Source of the DNA: Dioszegia crocea
Taxonomy: Eukaryota > Basidiomycota > Tremellomycetes > Tremellales > Bulleribasidiaceae
Direction: 5' to 3'
Length of the DNA: 64,000 nt
NCBI GenBank assembly: GCA_001600615.1
Contig: BCKK01000001.1
Location: 1,651,082 to 1,715,081, forward strand
Part shown: positions 44,457-56,763 of the stretch, piece by piece
Layout of the letters: each line of letters starts with the position of its first letter
Position numbering within the stretch: the first letter of the stretch is position 1
Notes under the pieces: generated by a model
Seen by the model: the letters and a program-made list of their open reading frames with translations, nothing else
Databases searched by the model: none
Told to the model about the DNA's origin: nothing
Translations under genes and position numbers: made by a program

Positions 44457-46030
44457 TCAAAGATACCCCGTACCACCCACTCTGACCCCGCTCAAGTCAC
44501 CTTTCAGACTTTTTGAGCTCATCCTCTTATGCCTCTTCTCCATCCACTCCAGACTCTGCACACTGGGCACAGGTGGCAGTTCCGGCACTGTCACAGGCTT
44601 CAGCTCATCCAACAGCCCTTCCATCCCCGCCCACTTCAACTCATCCATTACGCCCCGCGCCCGCCTTTCGTCCATCCGCGCCCAAGATCCCTGGACTAGT
44701 CTTGCAGCGATATGATGCCAGCACGCCGCATCTCGCATGAGCAAGACCTTGATCTCGATGATGTGACCTCGAGGCTCAGTGGAGGGTAGGACGAGATATG
44801 TCGCCCGACGACGAATGGTGAGCGGGGCCGTACTCGGCAGATGGGGAGAGGATGGGGTCGGAAATGGGCAGTGTTGAGTGTATTGATTGCGAACGTATGC
44901 GCGCTTCTTGGGTGGAGTATAGTATTGCGATGTACGGGATACCGACGGGGTTTTGGCGGATATGGTTGCCGGTGGAATATCACCGAAAGACCCGGAAGTG
45001 GGTGATGAATCCCAGACGGATTTGAGATACTCATCACTGAAGGATTAGCATCATCCTCGACAGTGATTGCAGGTTCATAGACATACCGAAGTAAAGCGCT
45101 CGAGCCGTACTCTTCAGATTCCAGATCGGAGTCCGTCCCACTCTCCCCATCCGTCATACCAGGCCGGCTTCCAGAGCTCGGAACGTGAGAGACTATCCTC
45201 AAACCCCAATCATCTTCCGCCGCTTTATCCGCCCGATCCTTCATATCTTCCAGATGACCTTGAACGAATCGCTCAAGCGCCCCTCCGCAGCGTTTAAGAA
45301 TATCGAGCGGGATGGTGATGCCGGAGGTACTGTTGGACCGCTCGTCCAGCGAGAAGCCAAAATCTACCTTCAGGAAGATCTGATCGGTCGCGGATGGAGC
45401 GGGCCGCTGAGAGATATCGAGGAGTGTAGCTGAGAAGGGAAGGGGAGGGGGTTGACTGGCCGCCAGAGCTGGTCGCGCAGAGGGAGGAATGAAAGTTGTT
45501 CTATGGCTCTTGTCGAGCTCGCGAATGAGTACAGGGACGGCAGTGATCGATTGACTCCTCCTCGATCGCTCCTTGTCTCTGGTGCTGGAGCCCAAAGTCG
45601 CCAGCGAAGAGGATTTGTGGACCATTCTCACCGGTTCGAGCGACTCCGACGGATGGCTTGGAGCTGGGGTGAATGACACCCGGCGGTCACACTCCTCCAT
45701 CATGGGCAGATCTGCCGTCTGTATAATGGCCGCAAGCCCGGGAGCTCGCGCTGGTCTGGCCTTCATACAACCCCTTCGTGCCTCGCTGGGAGTCCGGACA
45801 ACTTGTGCCCCTGAGCCGAGCGGGGTGGGTATGGCAGAGGGGTCATCCGGGTGAAGGGCGAGTAGGGATGAGTGGGTGCGATAATGCCCTTTCGCCAGCG
45901 TGGGGATGGATGAGGCGGATTGGGTCGTCCGAAGTGAAGGGATGGGTGGGGTGGAAGGAGAGGGTGACGAGGAAAAGAAGCGCCATGATGGCTTTTTGGA
46001 TTCTGCGGGGGAGTTACGGCGAGCGAACAT
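44457..46030 (-). CDS. Uncharacterised Ser/Pro-rich protein
   Basis: Not recognised. Two exons: 46030 to about 45090 starts MFARRNSPAESKKPSWRFFS and is rich in Ser, Pro and basic residues. It contains a structured-looking stretch IFLKVDFGFSLDERSNSTSG followed by ITIPLDILKRCGGALERFVQ. An intron (GTATGT...TTCAG, about 45036-45085) joins LLR to DEYLKSVWDSS. Exon 2 has KKRAYVRNQYTQHCPFPTPS, LTIRRRATYLVLPSTEPRGH, IIEIKVLLMRDAACWHHIAA and RLVQGSWARMDERRARGVMD, ending GVRVGGTGYL at 44457. The frame would run on without splicing, but the splice removes an unrelated tail and fits the local intron pattern. About 500 aa, probably nuclear or cytosolic. Confidence 0.65.
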
Positions 46031-46767
46031 TGCTTCGAGGATAGGAGAGGGATGGGTTGAGGCTGTATAGCGATGAGAGGGAATGCCAGATGAGTTGCGA
46101 ATCAGTATGTGAATCAGTCGCCCAGAGCCTTATACTAAGATCGAAACTCAATCTACCATTGCCGGGATCCTTCGACACCACCCTTGGCCTGACCTGAATG
46201 CGGTCATCAGCGAAGTGACAGCGATGTCCGGTCCACAGGTACCCCTTGGCACATCCTCAAATCGAAAGGACCCCCACTTTCAAACCGTTTTGAAGCGGAT
46301 CCGGCTGGTAGCGCTATCAAATGAGAACGGGGTTGATTGGAATTAGCACCAACTATCCGCCGCGTCCGTCTCCCGATTCGTCATCGTCGCTTTGGCCATG
46401 TATGGTACTCAAGGATAGATGTATCGCAGTGCTAGTTATGGCCGTTATGGAAGGGACGCTGATCTTGGCTTTATCCGATCCCGTCTTAATCTGGCGTGAC
46501 GTAATTGGAGACCCCGCAGCACCTGGGAGTGATGACAAAAAGATGCAACGTCAAAAGATTACACAGCACTCCATACAGCTCCATCTCTCCCCTCCGTCGG
46601 TCACCTACGCAGTTCCCGCAGGTCATCTTCGGGAAACCCCTCGGGCTCCGAAGCAAGTCTCTTCACTACGCTCGAAAGATACTATAAGACTCGCTCCACG
46701 CCGAGTCCCAGAGCAGAACTTGCTCACATCTTCTTCTTTCACGATTCCGCTCATTCGCGCACCCAGC
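46031..46767. other. 0.7-kb divergent intergenic region
   Basis: Promoter space between the unknown gene (-) and the SYLF/SH3 gene (+). The frame at 46321-46818 runs into the next gene's first exon in a different frame and shows no domain. Nothing else seen. Confidence 0.35.
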
Positions 46768-48915
46768 ATGGGCGTCAATTCACCCCTACCAGGTAGGTCG
46801 GTCAAGGTGCCTACATGACAAGAGCTGACTGTCATAGCTAGGCTTCAGGAAGAGACCAGAAAGGCCGCAAAAATCAGTACGCTATAATCTTCCTCGGGCA
46901 TGAACTCGGCCGAGATGACTCTTGCTGATGTTCAGTGCGAAGCTTTGTCGATACCCACAATAACGGTCTCGACAAGGTGAGTACCAAACTCACTGACAGT
47001 TCTGTTCTCGGATTCTCGAGCTGACGGTGTGATAGGTAATCCCTCAATCTGTCCTGCAAAAAGCGGCCGGCTTCGCCATCTTCACGGTCTTCAAAGCTGG
47101 ATTTGTGTTCTCCGCGAGAGCCGGGTCGGGCGTCGTGATCGCTCGGACGCCTGATGGTAGTAAGTAGTCCTGCAGCAAGACTGTCAGATCATTGGAACGA
47201 GCTGACTCGCCAGGCTGGTCCCCACCGAGCGCAATTGGTCTAGGCGGATTTGGTTTCGGCGGGCAACTTGGAGCAGAGTGAGTTCTAGTAAGATCACGGT
47301 AGAGCTTGAGCTGATGAGTCAGAGTGACCGACTTCCTCATTGTTTTGAATGTGAGTATACCTCTCACCATTCCCGACACCGGCTGACACTATAGTCCCCC
47401 GCGGCCGTCAAATCATTCATGGCTGCCGGATCCCTCACTCTCGGTGGCAATCTTTCCATCGCTGTAGGACCTCTTGGCCGCAATGCGGAAGGCTCAGGCG
47501 CAGTCAACTCCAAAGGCAAAGTCGCCGCCATGTACTCATACTCCAAGACCAAAGGGCTATTCGGGGGAGTCTCGGTGGAAGGCTCAATCATTGTCGAACG
47601 GCAGGATGCGAATCGTCTAGCGTATGGCGGGAATCCCACAGCCAAGCAGATCCTCAGCGGGACGTTCGACCCTCCCGATTGGGCATCTGAACTCATTGAT
47701 GGGATAGACCGGTGTACGGGTATGCCCGGCGGACAGAAGTGGAGGAGCTGGGACGAGGATGGAGAAGGGGGCGGAATGGGATATGGCGGTATGGACAGTC
47801 CGAAAGGGGAGAGATCGGGATATGTCTTCGGGGATGGCGTAGGCGGTCACGGAAGTCCAACGGCCAAGACTGAAGGGAAAGAGGGACGGAAAAGGGGAGC
47901 GAGTGTAGGCGTCTTTGACCAAGGTTCTATCGCCAGGCCTAGTCTTTCAAAGCGGAACTCGGCATTCAACCCTTTCGGCTCCGGTTCGTCTTCTCCCAAA
48001 CGACCGACAGCTACGGCCGGTATGGCCTCGAGCGAGAATTACAATGCGGGCTTGACGTGGGACTCGGATGGACCCATGACGGCCTACGGCAATCGCTCGC
48101 GGTCAGGTTCGAGCGCGCTTCGGCCTGCTGCAGATATCGAGGGGCGCGCCAGAAGCTACTCGGATCCTAAAGCCCGCAGACCACAGCGTAAGACGGAGGA
48201 GGATCAGTTTTCGTCTGGACAAGACGAATTTAGAGGTGAGGATCTCACGGGGACCTGGGGATCCGGAGCGGCGGATGATAAGGGATTATCGAGCTCTTTT
48301 GCTCGGCTCAAGACGGATGGCGGTACGGGTACGAGATCGAGGTCTAACTCGAAACCTCCAATCATGGCGAGCCTAGACGAGGTCGAGTACACACCATACG
48401 AGACTGAGTCGAAATTCGCAGCTCGATTCGCAAAGAATGGCGCCAACTCTCCCCTTAGATTCCAAGACGATTCCGATCCATTCGGCGGCGAAGCATCTTC
48501 CTCTGGCCGGGCTTTCGAGTCATATCAACCTGCTCTCCCTGCCCATGCCTCCCCAACTCGCTCCATAGCATATGCCAGTCCGAGCAGGCGGACGGGTACT
48601 CCACCTCGGCTAGATCTCAAGCCAGGTCTGTCGTCAGGACCATCCGCGTCGGAAACGGGATACGCCCGAGCTATTGCCTTGTTTGATCTACCGGCGGGTC
48701 AGAGTGGCGATCTTTCGCTGAAGAAGGGAGGGGTGATTTTTGCGATGGATAAAGTGGGCGCGGGAGAATGGTGGCGTGGGATGAGTACCGCTGGGGAGGC
48801 TGGGATATTCCCGGCTAATTACGTCGAGGTGGTGGAGATTCCAAAGGAAATCAAGGGTGGTCTGAGCCGGATGGAATTGAAGAAGAGAGTACTAGATTTG
48901 GACTTTGATCAGTAG
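46768..48915 (+). CDS. SYLF- and SH3-domain actin-patch protein (Lsb3/Ysc84/SH3YL1)
   Basis: Family member that binds actin and phosphoinositides at endocytic sites. Exons: MGVNSPLP, ARLQEETRKAAKI, MRSFVDTHNNGLDK, then the SYLF core VIPQSVLQKAAGFAIFTVFK with AGFVFSARAGSGVVIARTPD, WSPPSAIGLGGFGFGGQLGA, EVTDFLIVLN and LTLGGNLSIAVGPLGRNAEG to KGLFGGVSVEGSIIVERQDA. A long Ser/Gly/Arg-rich linker (47740-48650) follows. The C-terminal SH3 domain is ARAIALFDLPAGQSGDLSLK, then GEWWRGMSTAGEAGIFPANY followed by VEV. The first exons are 25, 39 and about 43 nt long. Ends DLDFDQ. Both domains intact and in the expected order. Confidence 0.93.
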
Positions 48916-49131
48916 GGCAATTTGAGAATGGCCCAAGTATGACTCTGCGCGCGCAGAAGTTCCAGTGATCCTGTGTGAACCACGACAGATGGGTATAGCT
49001 GCATACAACTTCCAGATCATAAAACTCCAGCCTTTCGCTCCACGTCTACTCTCAAATCACTCCCTCCTTCCCGAGCAAGTCTCAGACCCTTCCAGTCTGT
49101 CCATCCTTGGTTGGTCACATAGACAGATCGA

Positions 49132-49674
49132 CTAGAACATACAGTCGGCCAGCCCACAGCAGAGCATACCAGCGCAGCAAGCGGCTGAACGTGTTAGCTA
49201 GGATATTGCACCGCGCGGAAAGAATCCGACAACGTACCTAAACAACCTGCACCTCCAGCGGCCGCACCTCCTCCGGGACGATTAGGCTGCTGGACGATGT
49301 ATGGTTGGGGCTGTTGACTTCCGTAGCCCATTGGCTGCTGGCCGCTGATATACGTCAGTAATGTACTCAATACCCAGATGGTCTGTTTTGCATTTCATCA
49401 GAGGAAAAACACTCACTAATAGCCTCCCTGTTGTCCACCCGGCTGACCATAACTTCCCTGCTGCTGCCCGTACCCGCCTTGCCCTCCTTGCTGTTGATTG
49501 TTCCATCCCTGAGGGATCTGAGCCGAGGGGTACCATTTACCATCGCTGGCCTGGTACATTGACTGGCCGCCCTGCTCCATCTGCACAGCCCATTAGCGGT
49601 CGAATAAAAGCGGGAGCCGGAGCAGTCCGGCCAATGAGAGTACAACTTACGGTGGGGTAATTGGGTTTGCTCAT
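49132..49674 (-). CDS. CYSTM-type small Cys-rich membrane protein, copy A
   Basis: About 110 aa in four exons: MSKPNYPT; MEQGGQSMYQASDGKWYPSA then QIPQGWNNQQQGGQGGYGQQ...; YGQQPMGYGSQQPQPYIVQQ then PNRPGGG; and the end GAGCLAACCAGMLCCGLADC MF. The C-terminus is a CYSTM module: short hydrophobic segment packed with cysteines after a Gln/Gly/Pro/Tyr-rich tail, widespread in eukaryotic stress-response membrane proteins. Splices GTAAGT...GTGCAG, GTGAGT...TATCAG and GTACGT...TTCAG all join in frame. A related gene lies at 53138-53688 on the same strand. Likely in the plasma membrane (family knowledge). Confidence 0.85.
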
Positions 49675-50077
49675 TTCTTCCTGGATCTCTGGATATGGAG
49701 TTTGAACTCGATGCAGGGGCTGGATAAACTGAACGCTCGAGTCCGATGTGGTGGAGAGGATAGACGCAGCATCATTTGTTGTCGGCTCGCGGGTGGCGAT
49801 CGTGCCAAGACAAGCAGCTTGGATTTTTGATTCCGTAGGTGGCTGCGAGTGGCGGCAGCACTAGTCACAGTGGCACTGGCAGCGCAGCAGTGTCACAGAG
49901 ACATGGTCATCGCTGGGCATATATAGTAAACTGAGGTGTCCAAATCGCGACAGCGACAAGCGCTTAGCACCAAAGCGGCGGTGACAGCTGTTCACATAGA
50001 CAAAGGGAGATCTCTTGAAAACTATCCCGATGCACCTCATACCGACACTAGGAGAAGTATGGATGTCTCAAGGGCTA
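49675..50077. other. Spacer between TRK and CYSTM copy A
   Basis: Contains the TRK 3' UTR and the copy A promoter (both minus strand). Plus-strand frames reaching into 50248 are shadows of the TRK C-terminus. Nothing else seen. Confidence 0.4.
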
Positions 50078-52698
50078 CTATCGAGAGCTATCTTCAATGT
50101 CGTCAATATCGCTCGGCAGCATGACAGCTCTGTCAATCTGGCACAGTTAGAAGACGACTCTATACAAGGTAGAGATCTGACTCACGGCCAAAGGCAGTCC
50201 TCGGTGGCGTCCACGGAGCATTACAGCCACCAACACAAGTTTGCTTAATGTGTGGAAGTTACCGGAAAGTCTTGTACGTCAGTCAAAGCGTTTCACGGAT
50301 GAGGCGTAGTGAGACTAAACTCACGAAAAGTTATCCCCGGAAGATCCCAGACTGAGACCCACAGTGCCATACGCGCTGACTATCTCAAAGAGGATGCTGA
50401 ATAAGTTGAACCAGGGCTTCTCCTCATCCAAGATGTTGAACCGCTGGATGGTCAGCTCGTTGAAGAATTACTCCACTTACCTCAATGATGCAGATTAGCC
50501 ACATGGCAAGGCTCAACCACCAGAGGTCGAATGCAAGCTGTCGTTTAAGGCTAATTTCTGGTCAGATCCAGAAGGGTTTCGGGGCCCTAACCACTCACTG
50601 CCACCCGATATAGCCGGTCGTACTGACGCTGTTGTCTTCTTCCTCTTCTGATTTATAGATGCCCAATGACTGTTCTTCGTATACGTTTGTCGAGCGCACA
50701 GCAAGGGTAAGGGGAAGAATTGCAATGTACTGGAACTTCAGCCCCGAAATATTCCAGATGTAGAATCCGGGGCAGGGACCAGGCGAAGACTCACCATCAT
50801 CACGACGAACGAGACTTGAACAGCAGGCGCAAGCGCCGATAGCGATACGATGGCAAAGCCCTCTACACGGACAGCCGCGGCCTGCATTAGAGCTGCAAGG
50901 ATCCGCGTGCCAACGGGAATAGCCTCAATCACACTATACGTCAGTCTCGCTCGCCAAGATCGCAGAGACTCACGGGTTATCTATGTCAAGAATGAGGAAG
51001 GCCAAGAAATCGATGGATCTGAATTGTAAGTCGGGGAAAACGTGCCGGACGTACGTCAAGACAAAGACCACCAAGGCAAGATAACATGTCTGTCGAGCGG
51101 GGAAGAGGTAAGGGAAACATCTTGACGTCAGCTGGAGAGTCATTGGAATGTACCTTCGTGGATGCCTTAGCAAGAAATCCAAGCTCTGCCTTGTTTCCGA
51201 TCCTTCCGGCACTACCCAACACAGAGCAGCAATGATACCGCGCAGACTAAGGATCAGTAGCGACTCTGGATAAACCAAACTGAGGTCTCACCAGACGGCC
51301 TGCGACGAATCAGTAACATTTCCAGATGCAAGACAGCGCGACTCACGAAAGCCGTGTTTCCCATGAAGATGAGAAAAGTAGTGACTGGTTGTTGAGCTCT
51401 ACGCCTCTGAATGTCCCAAATCATACTCACTGGTCACCAACAAATACGCGTTTTGGAATGGTATCATGCTGGCATCGGAGAGAGACATGCCACAATTGGT
51501 GAATGCGGACCAAACGTTGAAGGCAGTGAACCAAGCTATCGACACGCGTTGATGCTGTGTGTCGAGAGTCTCTGACAATTGGGGATTGTAGACCATGTAT
51601 GGGCCCAAAATGGTGAAGGCGATGAGTGGGGTGAGGACAATGTACTAGACGATGTCAGCACTTAGAAAGACAAAGACACTCACTGCAAGTACAATTTTGA
51701 GAAGCAATTTTGAAGCCCGGTATTCGACGCCTCCAAGCTCCACTTTTTGAGCCTGATTCATACCGCTAAAGCGGGAGTTGCCTTCTATAGTGACAGGCTC
51801 GGTGGTAAATCGACGATCCAGACGATGACCGGTAGCAGGTTGGGAAGCCGAGTCACCAGTGAGGTACCGCTGGATTCTTTGGGCAAGAGAGGGGATGACC
51901 GAAAAGGGGGTGGGGAACCCGCCTAGACCAGTGTTCTTCCGCGCAGGAGCAGGCTGGCTGCTGGTAGTTGGTGCTCTGCGCATTTCAGTGCCGCTTCTAC
52001 GAGTAGCTGTGGCACGATAATGTAGCATCGACCCGGTGCCTGATTCGAGATCTTCGGTGTCGGTGGGACGATTTGTGAGCGAGGGGATCGGATCGAGACT
52101 GGCGAGCGTTTTGCTATCCCTGCGCTCCAATTCTAGAGTTGAAGACTCTGGCAGGATACTAACGAATGCTGCTGGTTGATCATTCTCGCCCCGCCGACGC
52201 ATGTCAGAGCGATAGCGCATGAGGCGATCCGTACGCTTCTCTTGCTCCTTGATGGCGGTGCGGAAAGAGCGGCGGAAGAAGTGTTGTCGGACGATCAGCA
52301 TTACGCTGGAAACGCTCGCCTGACGGTCAGCTTGTACAAGGGGACAAGTATCTCAACTCACCATCGCTCCCAATGCGAATGACACGAAGAGGCAGGCCTG
52401 CTGGAACCCATTGAGCTTGCTCAGATCCACAGTCGCTAATCCAGTCGTAGTGATGGCGCTGACAGCTAGAAAAAGGCAATCGATGTAGCTGATTTGGAAG
52501 GTGGAATTGGCCGCAAAGCTTACAGACGACACAATCAGAGGAACCTGTCATCAGCCTCTCACAGGATTAGGCGTCTACCTCACTCACCAGCAAGAAGCAG
52601 ATTACGTGTACTCGGAAGAAGTTGAGTTCTTTGATGATGGCCGAGAGCGTCCTCACAACAAGCCGACCATCGCGATTGCTTCGAGTTTGAGAAGCCAT
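50078..52698 (-). CDS. TRK1: TRK-family plasma-membrane potassium transporter
   Basis: High-affinity K+ (Na+) uptake transporter with four MPM pore repeats. The first exon starts MASQTRSNRDGRLVVRTLSA and reaches ELNFFRVHVICFLL. Then come the first P-loop and following helix (FLAVSAITTTGLATVDLSKL, NGFQQACLFVSFALGAM). A long hydrophilic loop follows (51660-52300, MLIVRQHFFRRSFRTAIKEQ onward). Second repeat: AWFTAFNVWSAFTNCGMSLS then DASMIPFQNAYLLVT and LTFLIFMGNTAF. Next LDFLLRHPRR / CFPYLFPARQTCYLALVVFV. Later P-loops: AAVRVEGFAIVSLSALAPAV and FEIVSAYGTVGLSLGLPGDN. C-terminus LSKLVLVAVMLRGRHRGLPL, A/IDRAVMLPSDIDDIEDSSR with the stop at 50078. Selectivity Gly residues (TTTG, TNCG, RVEG, GTVG) are all present. 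The start could lie upstream if a further exon exists. Confidence 0.9.
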
Positions 52699-53137
52699 CC
52701 TTTGCGCTCGTTGATGAAGGTAAAGACGCACTGGGTGTAAGAATAGAAAGCGGTGGATACATGGAAAGCGCGCAAGGTCAGTATTAGACGTTAGGTTGAG
52801 CGATTTTCGACCCCCACTCCCCCTACCCCAGAATCAATCAAACACATGCGGGATTTACTGAGCTCTGAGCCTGTTGTGCGTCTGGTTGATAACTGGTGGT
52901 TGAGCGAATATTCATTGTGGTTCACGAGCAACATGCGCGATTTAGCGCCTATGAATAGACCCGGAAATAACGGCCCTCACTCGGCAGCATAGATTCACCG
53001 AAGTCCGAGGGAATACGTAAGTCTCTGGGGACGGTTCCGGGGGATCTTTGCGCTGGGGCACCCTTGCGCCCTTTGAAATTTGAGGCTCTGAGCAGGGATG
53101 CATATCAAGTTACCATAGTCATCCTGCGCGATATTAC
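52699..53137. other. Spacer between CYSTM copy B and TRK
   Basis: TRK promoter and 5' leader plus the CYSTM copy B 3' UTR. No coding signal beyond a short frame that overlaps the TRK start region. Confidence 0.4.
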
Positions 53138-53688
53138 CTAGCACAGGCAGTCGAGGACGCAGCAGGCGCAGATCCCAGCCATGAAAGCGCCTATGGTTGT
53201 CAGCGATGATCGATAATTACGACCGTGTCCACCATCAGGTCCGGCTGAACTCACCACAACATCCCACGCCACCGGGGCCTGACGCTCCTTTGTCCCTCTG
53301 ATCTTGCTGCTGGTAAGCCGGTTCAGGCTGAGGTTGAGGAGGCTGCTGGTTGCCGCTGAGACTGATCAGCTCTTTGACGTGTTGTAAATGTGCTCATTCC
53401 CGATGCTCACATCCTACATCTCCAGGTGCAGTTCAACCTCCGAGTCTGACGGAGAGGAGACAGTCGGGACCTACTAGAAGTTATTGGGCATCTGACTTGT
53501 GGGATACATATTTCCGTCGCTCGCCCGATACATCTCGGGTCCGGATTGGCCTGGGGGCGGGGGGTACGACTGATTGGGTCAGTACTTCTCCCCCTTTGCT
53601 CTGAATTCGTCATCAAATGATGGCATGCAGGGCTTGCAGTCGTCATGATTACTTGCGAAGTGATTCAGGTACTCACTTTGTTGTCCAT
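53138..53688 (-). CDS. CYSTM-type small Cys-rich membrane protein, copy B
   Basis: Four exons: MDNK; SYPPPPGQSGPEMYRASDGN then MYPTSQMPNNF; YGNQQPPQPQPEPAYQQQDQ then RDKGASGPGGVGCCG; and AFMAGICACCVLDCLC with the stop at 53138. Same design as copy A: a tiny first exon, the MYxASDGxxYPxxQ motif shared by both, an intron after the Phe/Tyr preceding the Gln/Pro-rich stretch, and an intron inside the Cys-rich module. Canonical GTGAGT and GTAGGT donors with CTGATC/CTGAC branch sites. It was assembled by joining short in-frame exons, since no long open frame exists. Probably a plasma-membrane stress protein, by family. Confidence 0.83.
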
Positions 53689-54085
53689 CCTGGCTGTGGC
53701 GGTGATGAGGAGGAGTGGCTGGAATTTGGGTGGAGCTGGGGTTTCGGGCTGATGGGTGAGCGCGAAGCTTTGAGCGATGGTATATATGGGTGTGATGGAC
53801 AATGGAAGCGAAGGGATGCTGTTGGAAAGTTTCGCCAAGCCTAAAATAGGCTTGACAAGAGCAAAGGATGCTGTATCACCGCTTTGAGTGACCTGAAACA
53901 TGCCTGTGTGTTGATTAAAGTTTCGGGGGTATCGATGCGTAACATTCACTCAGAGGGTTTGTCGGGTAATGAGTATCGGTTCACACCGTCTTCACGTCGG
54001 ACCGAATATGGCAGCAAGAGTGAGAAAGTAGCCTGCATGTATTAATCCAACCAAAGACCGCTCAGAAACCGAGAGAAGTAACCTG
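53689..54085. other. Spacer upstream of CYSTM copy B
   Basis: Promoter of copy B plus 3' UTR of the next minus-strand gene. No supported gene. Confidence 0.35.
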
Positions 54086-56763
54086 CTACATCCGCCCTCC
54101 CTTCTCATCCAATCCCCTAAGATCCACCATATCATCCGTCAAGCCGTCCACCTTCATATCATATCCCAATGACCTATCCGCGTCAACCTTTCTCTGACCC
54201 TCCTTCAACCCCGCCACAAACTCCTCAAAGGGCATGACTGACGAGTCCGGCCGAGCGGCACTAGTGGCAGTTGTATACTCCGAGCTCCGGCTGACTCCGG
54301 ACGTGTATCTCAAGCGGAGATCATACTCGGACTGCATCCGCGCAGCTTCCGTAGTTGGAGATCCGAACGATCCGTTGGTCGTTGACTCCGGACGGGCTGG
54401 CGAGCCGGAAAGTATATCGACAGGAGTGAATGTCATGGGGCTAGTAGGGGAGTACGAAGAGGGTGGTAAGACCGGAACGGCCTTGCGGAGCGATCCACTA
54501 CCGCTCCGGAGGGTTTGAGAGGGGTAGGAGGTTGGAGGCGGTCGATTGGTAGGTCGGAGTGGCGGTGTATTGAATTTGGTAGGAATGAGGTGGGGGAACT
54601 CTGTACCGGTGGGTAAAGCGGGAACGGCATCTTCAGGCATGAAGAATCCGTCATTGGGTCCCGAGCGCCCAGTATGCACAGATCGCAAGTCCATATCGCG
54701 TACAGACGGCGGGGCGGCAATGACGGATAAGACGTCCGAGAATGAGATGGAAGTTCGGCCCGAGGGTGCATCGGAAGGTCGGAATCGCTGACCGGGGGAC
54801 ATACCTCCAGCGCTAGAAAGGGGGAGGGAAGAAGTGAAGAGTTGTGAAGAAGGGGAAGTGGGGTAGTCACTGAATGTGGACTTTAGCCGTGCCTGCTGAG
54901 GAGTCGCCCGGGTCCATTCGACCAACTGCGCATCGGCCGCACTGGCCGAAGTAGGCGTTTCGAGACCCGTCATGGGCGAAGCAACGCTCAGGCTAATATC
55001 TGCCTCGTGGGGGTTTGGTAAGAGGGCAGGATGGGGAACACGGGATGAGCGACCGACGAGGAATTCGAAGGGGCGAAAGAAGCTAGATCGGGCTGAACCA
55101 GAGTGGCTGGTAGGGTCTAGACTGATGGCTGTGAACCGATCCGGGTAGAAGTTGAGGGGTGAATTACCCGGAGAGGGAAGTCCGATAGGGGTTCCATCGC
55201 CATACACACCCATCTCTCCCGTCCCGACCGGACTAGGTGCATACGCCGAGTGTGCGTAGGTTGACTTAGGAGACCTAGCCGCCGACCTGATCCGCTCGCT
55301 CAACCGTTTCTTCCCTTCTTCATACGTAAATACCAGATCGTCCCCGACTGATCTATCGCTCGGAGCAGGATTGTAGCTGTACCGAAGCACTTGCTGCTGC
55401 TCGAATTGCTCCTTGTCCGTCAAACCAGAGTTGGGAGGCGATGCCGTGGTTCCCCGTCCGAAATCGAGGTATGACGATCGGAGGTTCTGGAATGATTCGT
55501 GGTGCTCTTTGGACTTCGAACTGCGAGAGGGATTCGCACTGCGGGATGCTTGGCGCCGGCGCCTAATGCAGATGAAGAGGAGGATACCGGCGAGGATAGC
55601 GACTATGAGGGGTCCGAGGGCGAAGGTGACTAGTTTGCCGGCAAGGGTGGAAAGGAAGGGTTTGGAGCCGCTATTGAGGACCCATCAGCATGGGGAAAAC
55701 ACCTTAATTGCGAATGACGACTCACAATTTGGCAAGCTCATCTTGATGGGCTGTGATCACCACGAAATCCAATGTCATCCGCTTATCTTCTAGACTGGTC
55801 ATGACCACCTTTGACTCGCGGTTAGGGTCGAGGCCGGTGCGGAACCAAAGGAGCTGGTATGTGGATGCCCAGGTGGACTACGTTATAAGCGCCATGCTTG
55901 GGTTGTGAATAGCCAGAAAACTCACGGAGAAATTGAGGGACTGGTCCACCACATTGTCGTCTAATGTGATTGACGCCGAGCCGTACTGGGGTCCAGTGTT
56001 ACCATACAAGTAGACAGCTGACCCTTTCGGTGTAAGCTACATTCTCCAAGCCAAGTAGAATCGCCAACTCACCCGTGGTGACAATCTCAACTGAAGCGCC
56101 CTTCTTTCCCGTCCCGGCCAAAGTCCTATTCGCCGCACCCGCAGCATCTCCATCCATCGTCCAATCGCCCACGTACGTAAGCCCACCCACACCTTTGCCC
56201 TTTTGCGCATCGTCAATGGTGACGTTGCCCCACTGTGTACCGTCGTACGGCCTCGTAGCGTCCACTCCCCAGAAAGAGACATCTTGGCCTTTAGTGATAG
56301 TGTTGGTGGTATATTCGATATGATGGAGTCCGCGGGGTAGATTCTGAAGGGTGAAGGCCCCGGCTGGGGTCGAGCAGGCCGGAACGGAGATGGAGGCATT
56401 GAGCTTTAGGGTCGATTTGCAATCGGCAAAGTAAGGGACGAGGAACGTGAGGGATGTAGCTGCGAGTCAGCTCTGGTCTGAGCACCTAAGGGGAGACCTA
56501 CCAGTGATGTCAAAGGTGATTGTAGAGTCGCTTTGGGCGGTGAGATGTACAGTCGAATCCCATCCGTCGGACTGGAGCGCGTAGCCTGTCGTCCAGCTGC
56601 CTGGAGACGGCGCGATGTAGTGGATCATTGGAGAGCTGTGTCTTTCAGCTTGGCCATCTTAAGATGGGGGAAGGACTCACCTGTCTGACAGGAAGAAGGA
56701 CGTGAGCGCGGGCGAATCATCCCGGCGAAGCAAGCGGCCAGACGTGGGTCTCTGATACATCAT
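54086..56763 (-). CDS. Single-pass membrane protein with Ser/Pro-rich cytosolic tail
   Basis: No named family recognised, though the architecture is common in basidiomycetes. The start taken is MMYQRPTSGRLLRRDDSPAL at 56763. The outer part reads as a beta-rich domain: YALQSDGWDSTVHLTAQSDS, TITFDITGTSLTFLVPYF, LPRGLHHIEYTTNTITKGQD, VSFWGVDATRPYDGTQWGNV, SAVYLYGNTGPQYGSASITL, with sequons such as GNVT, AANRT and LNFSS. Then one transmembrane helix (GKLVTFALGPLIVAILAGIL) closed by CIRRRRQ. The tail of about 480 residues is Ser/Pro-rich with acidic and basic patches and ends VDLRGLDEKGGRM. No signal peptide follows the chosen start, so either the helix is a signal anchor or a 5' exon is missing. 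Confidence 0.72.

Noticed and set aside
46321..46818. Plus-strand 165-codon frame before the SYLF/SH3 gene
   Set aside because: It continues out of frame through the first exon of that gene and shows no domain.
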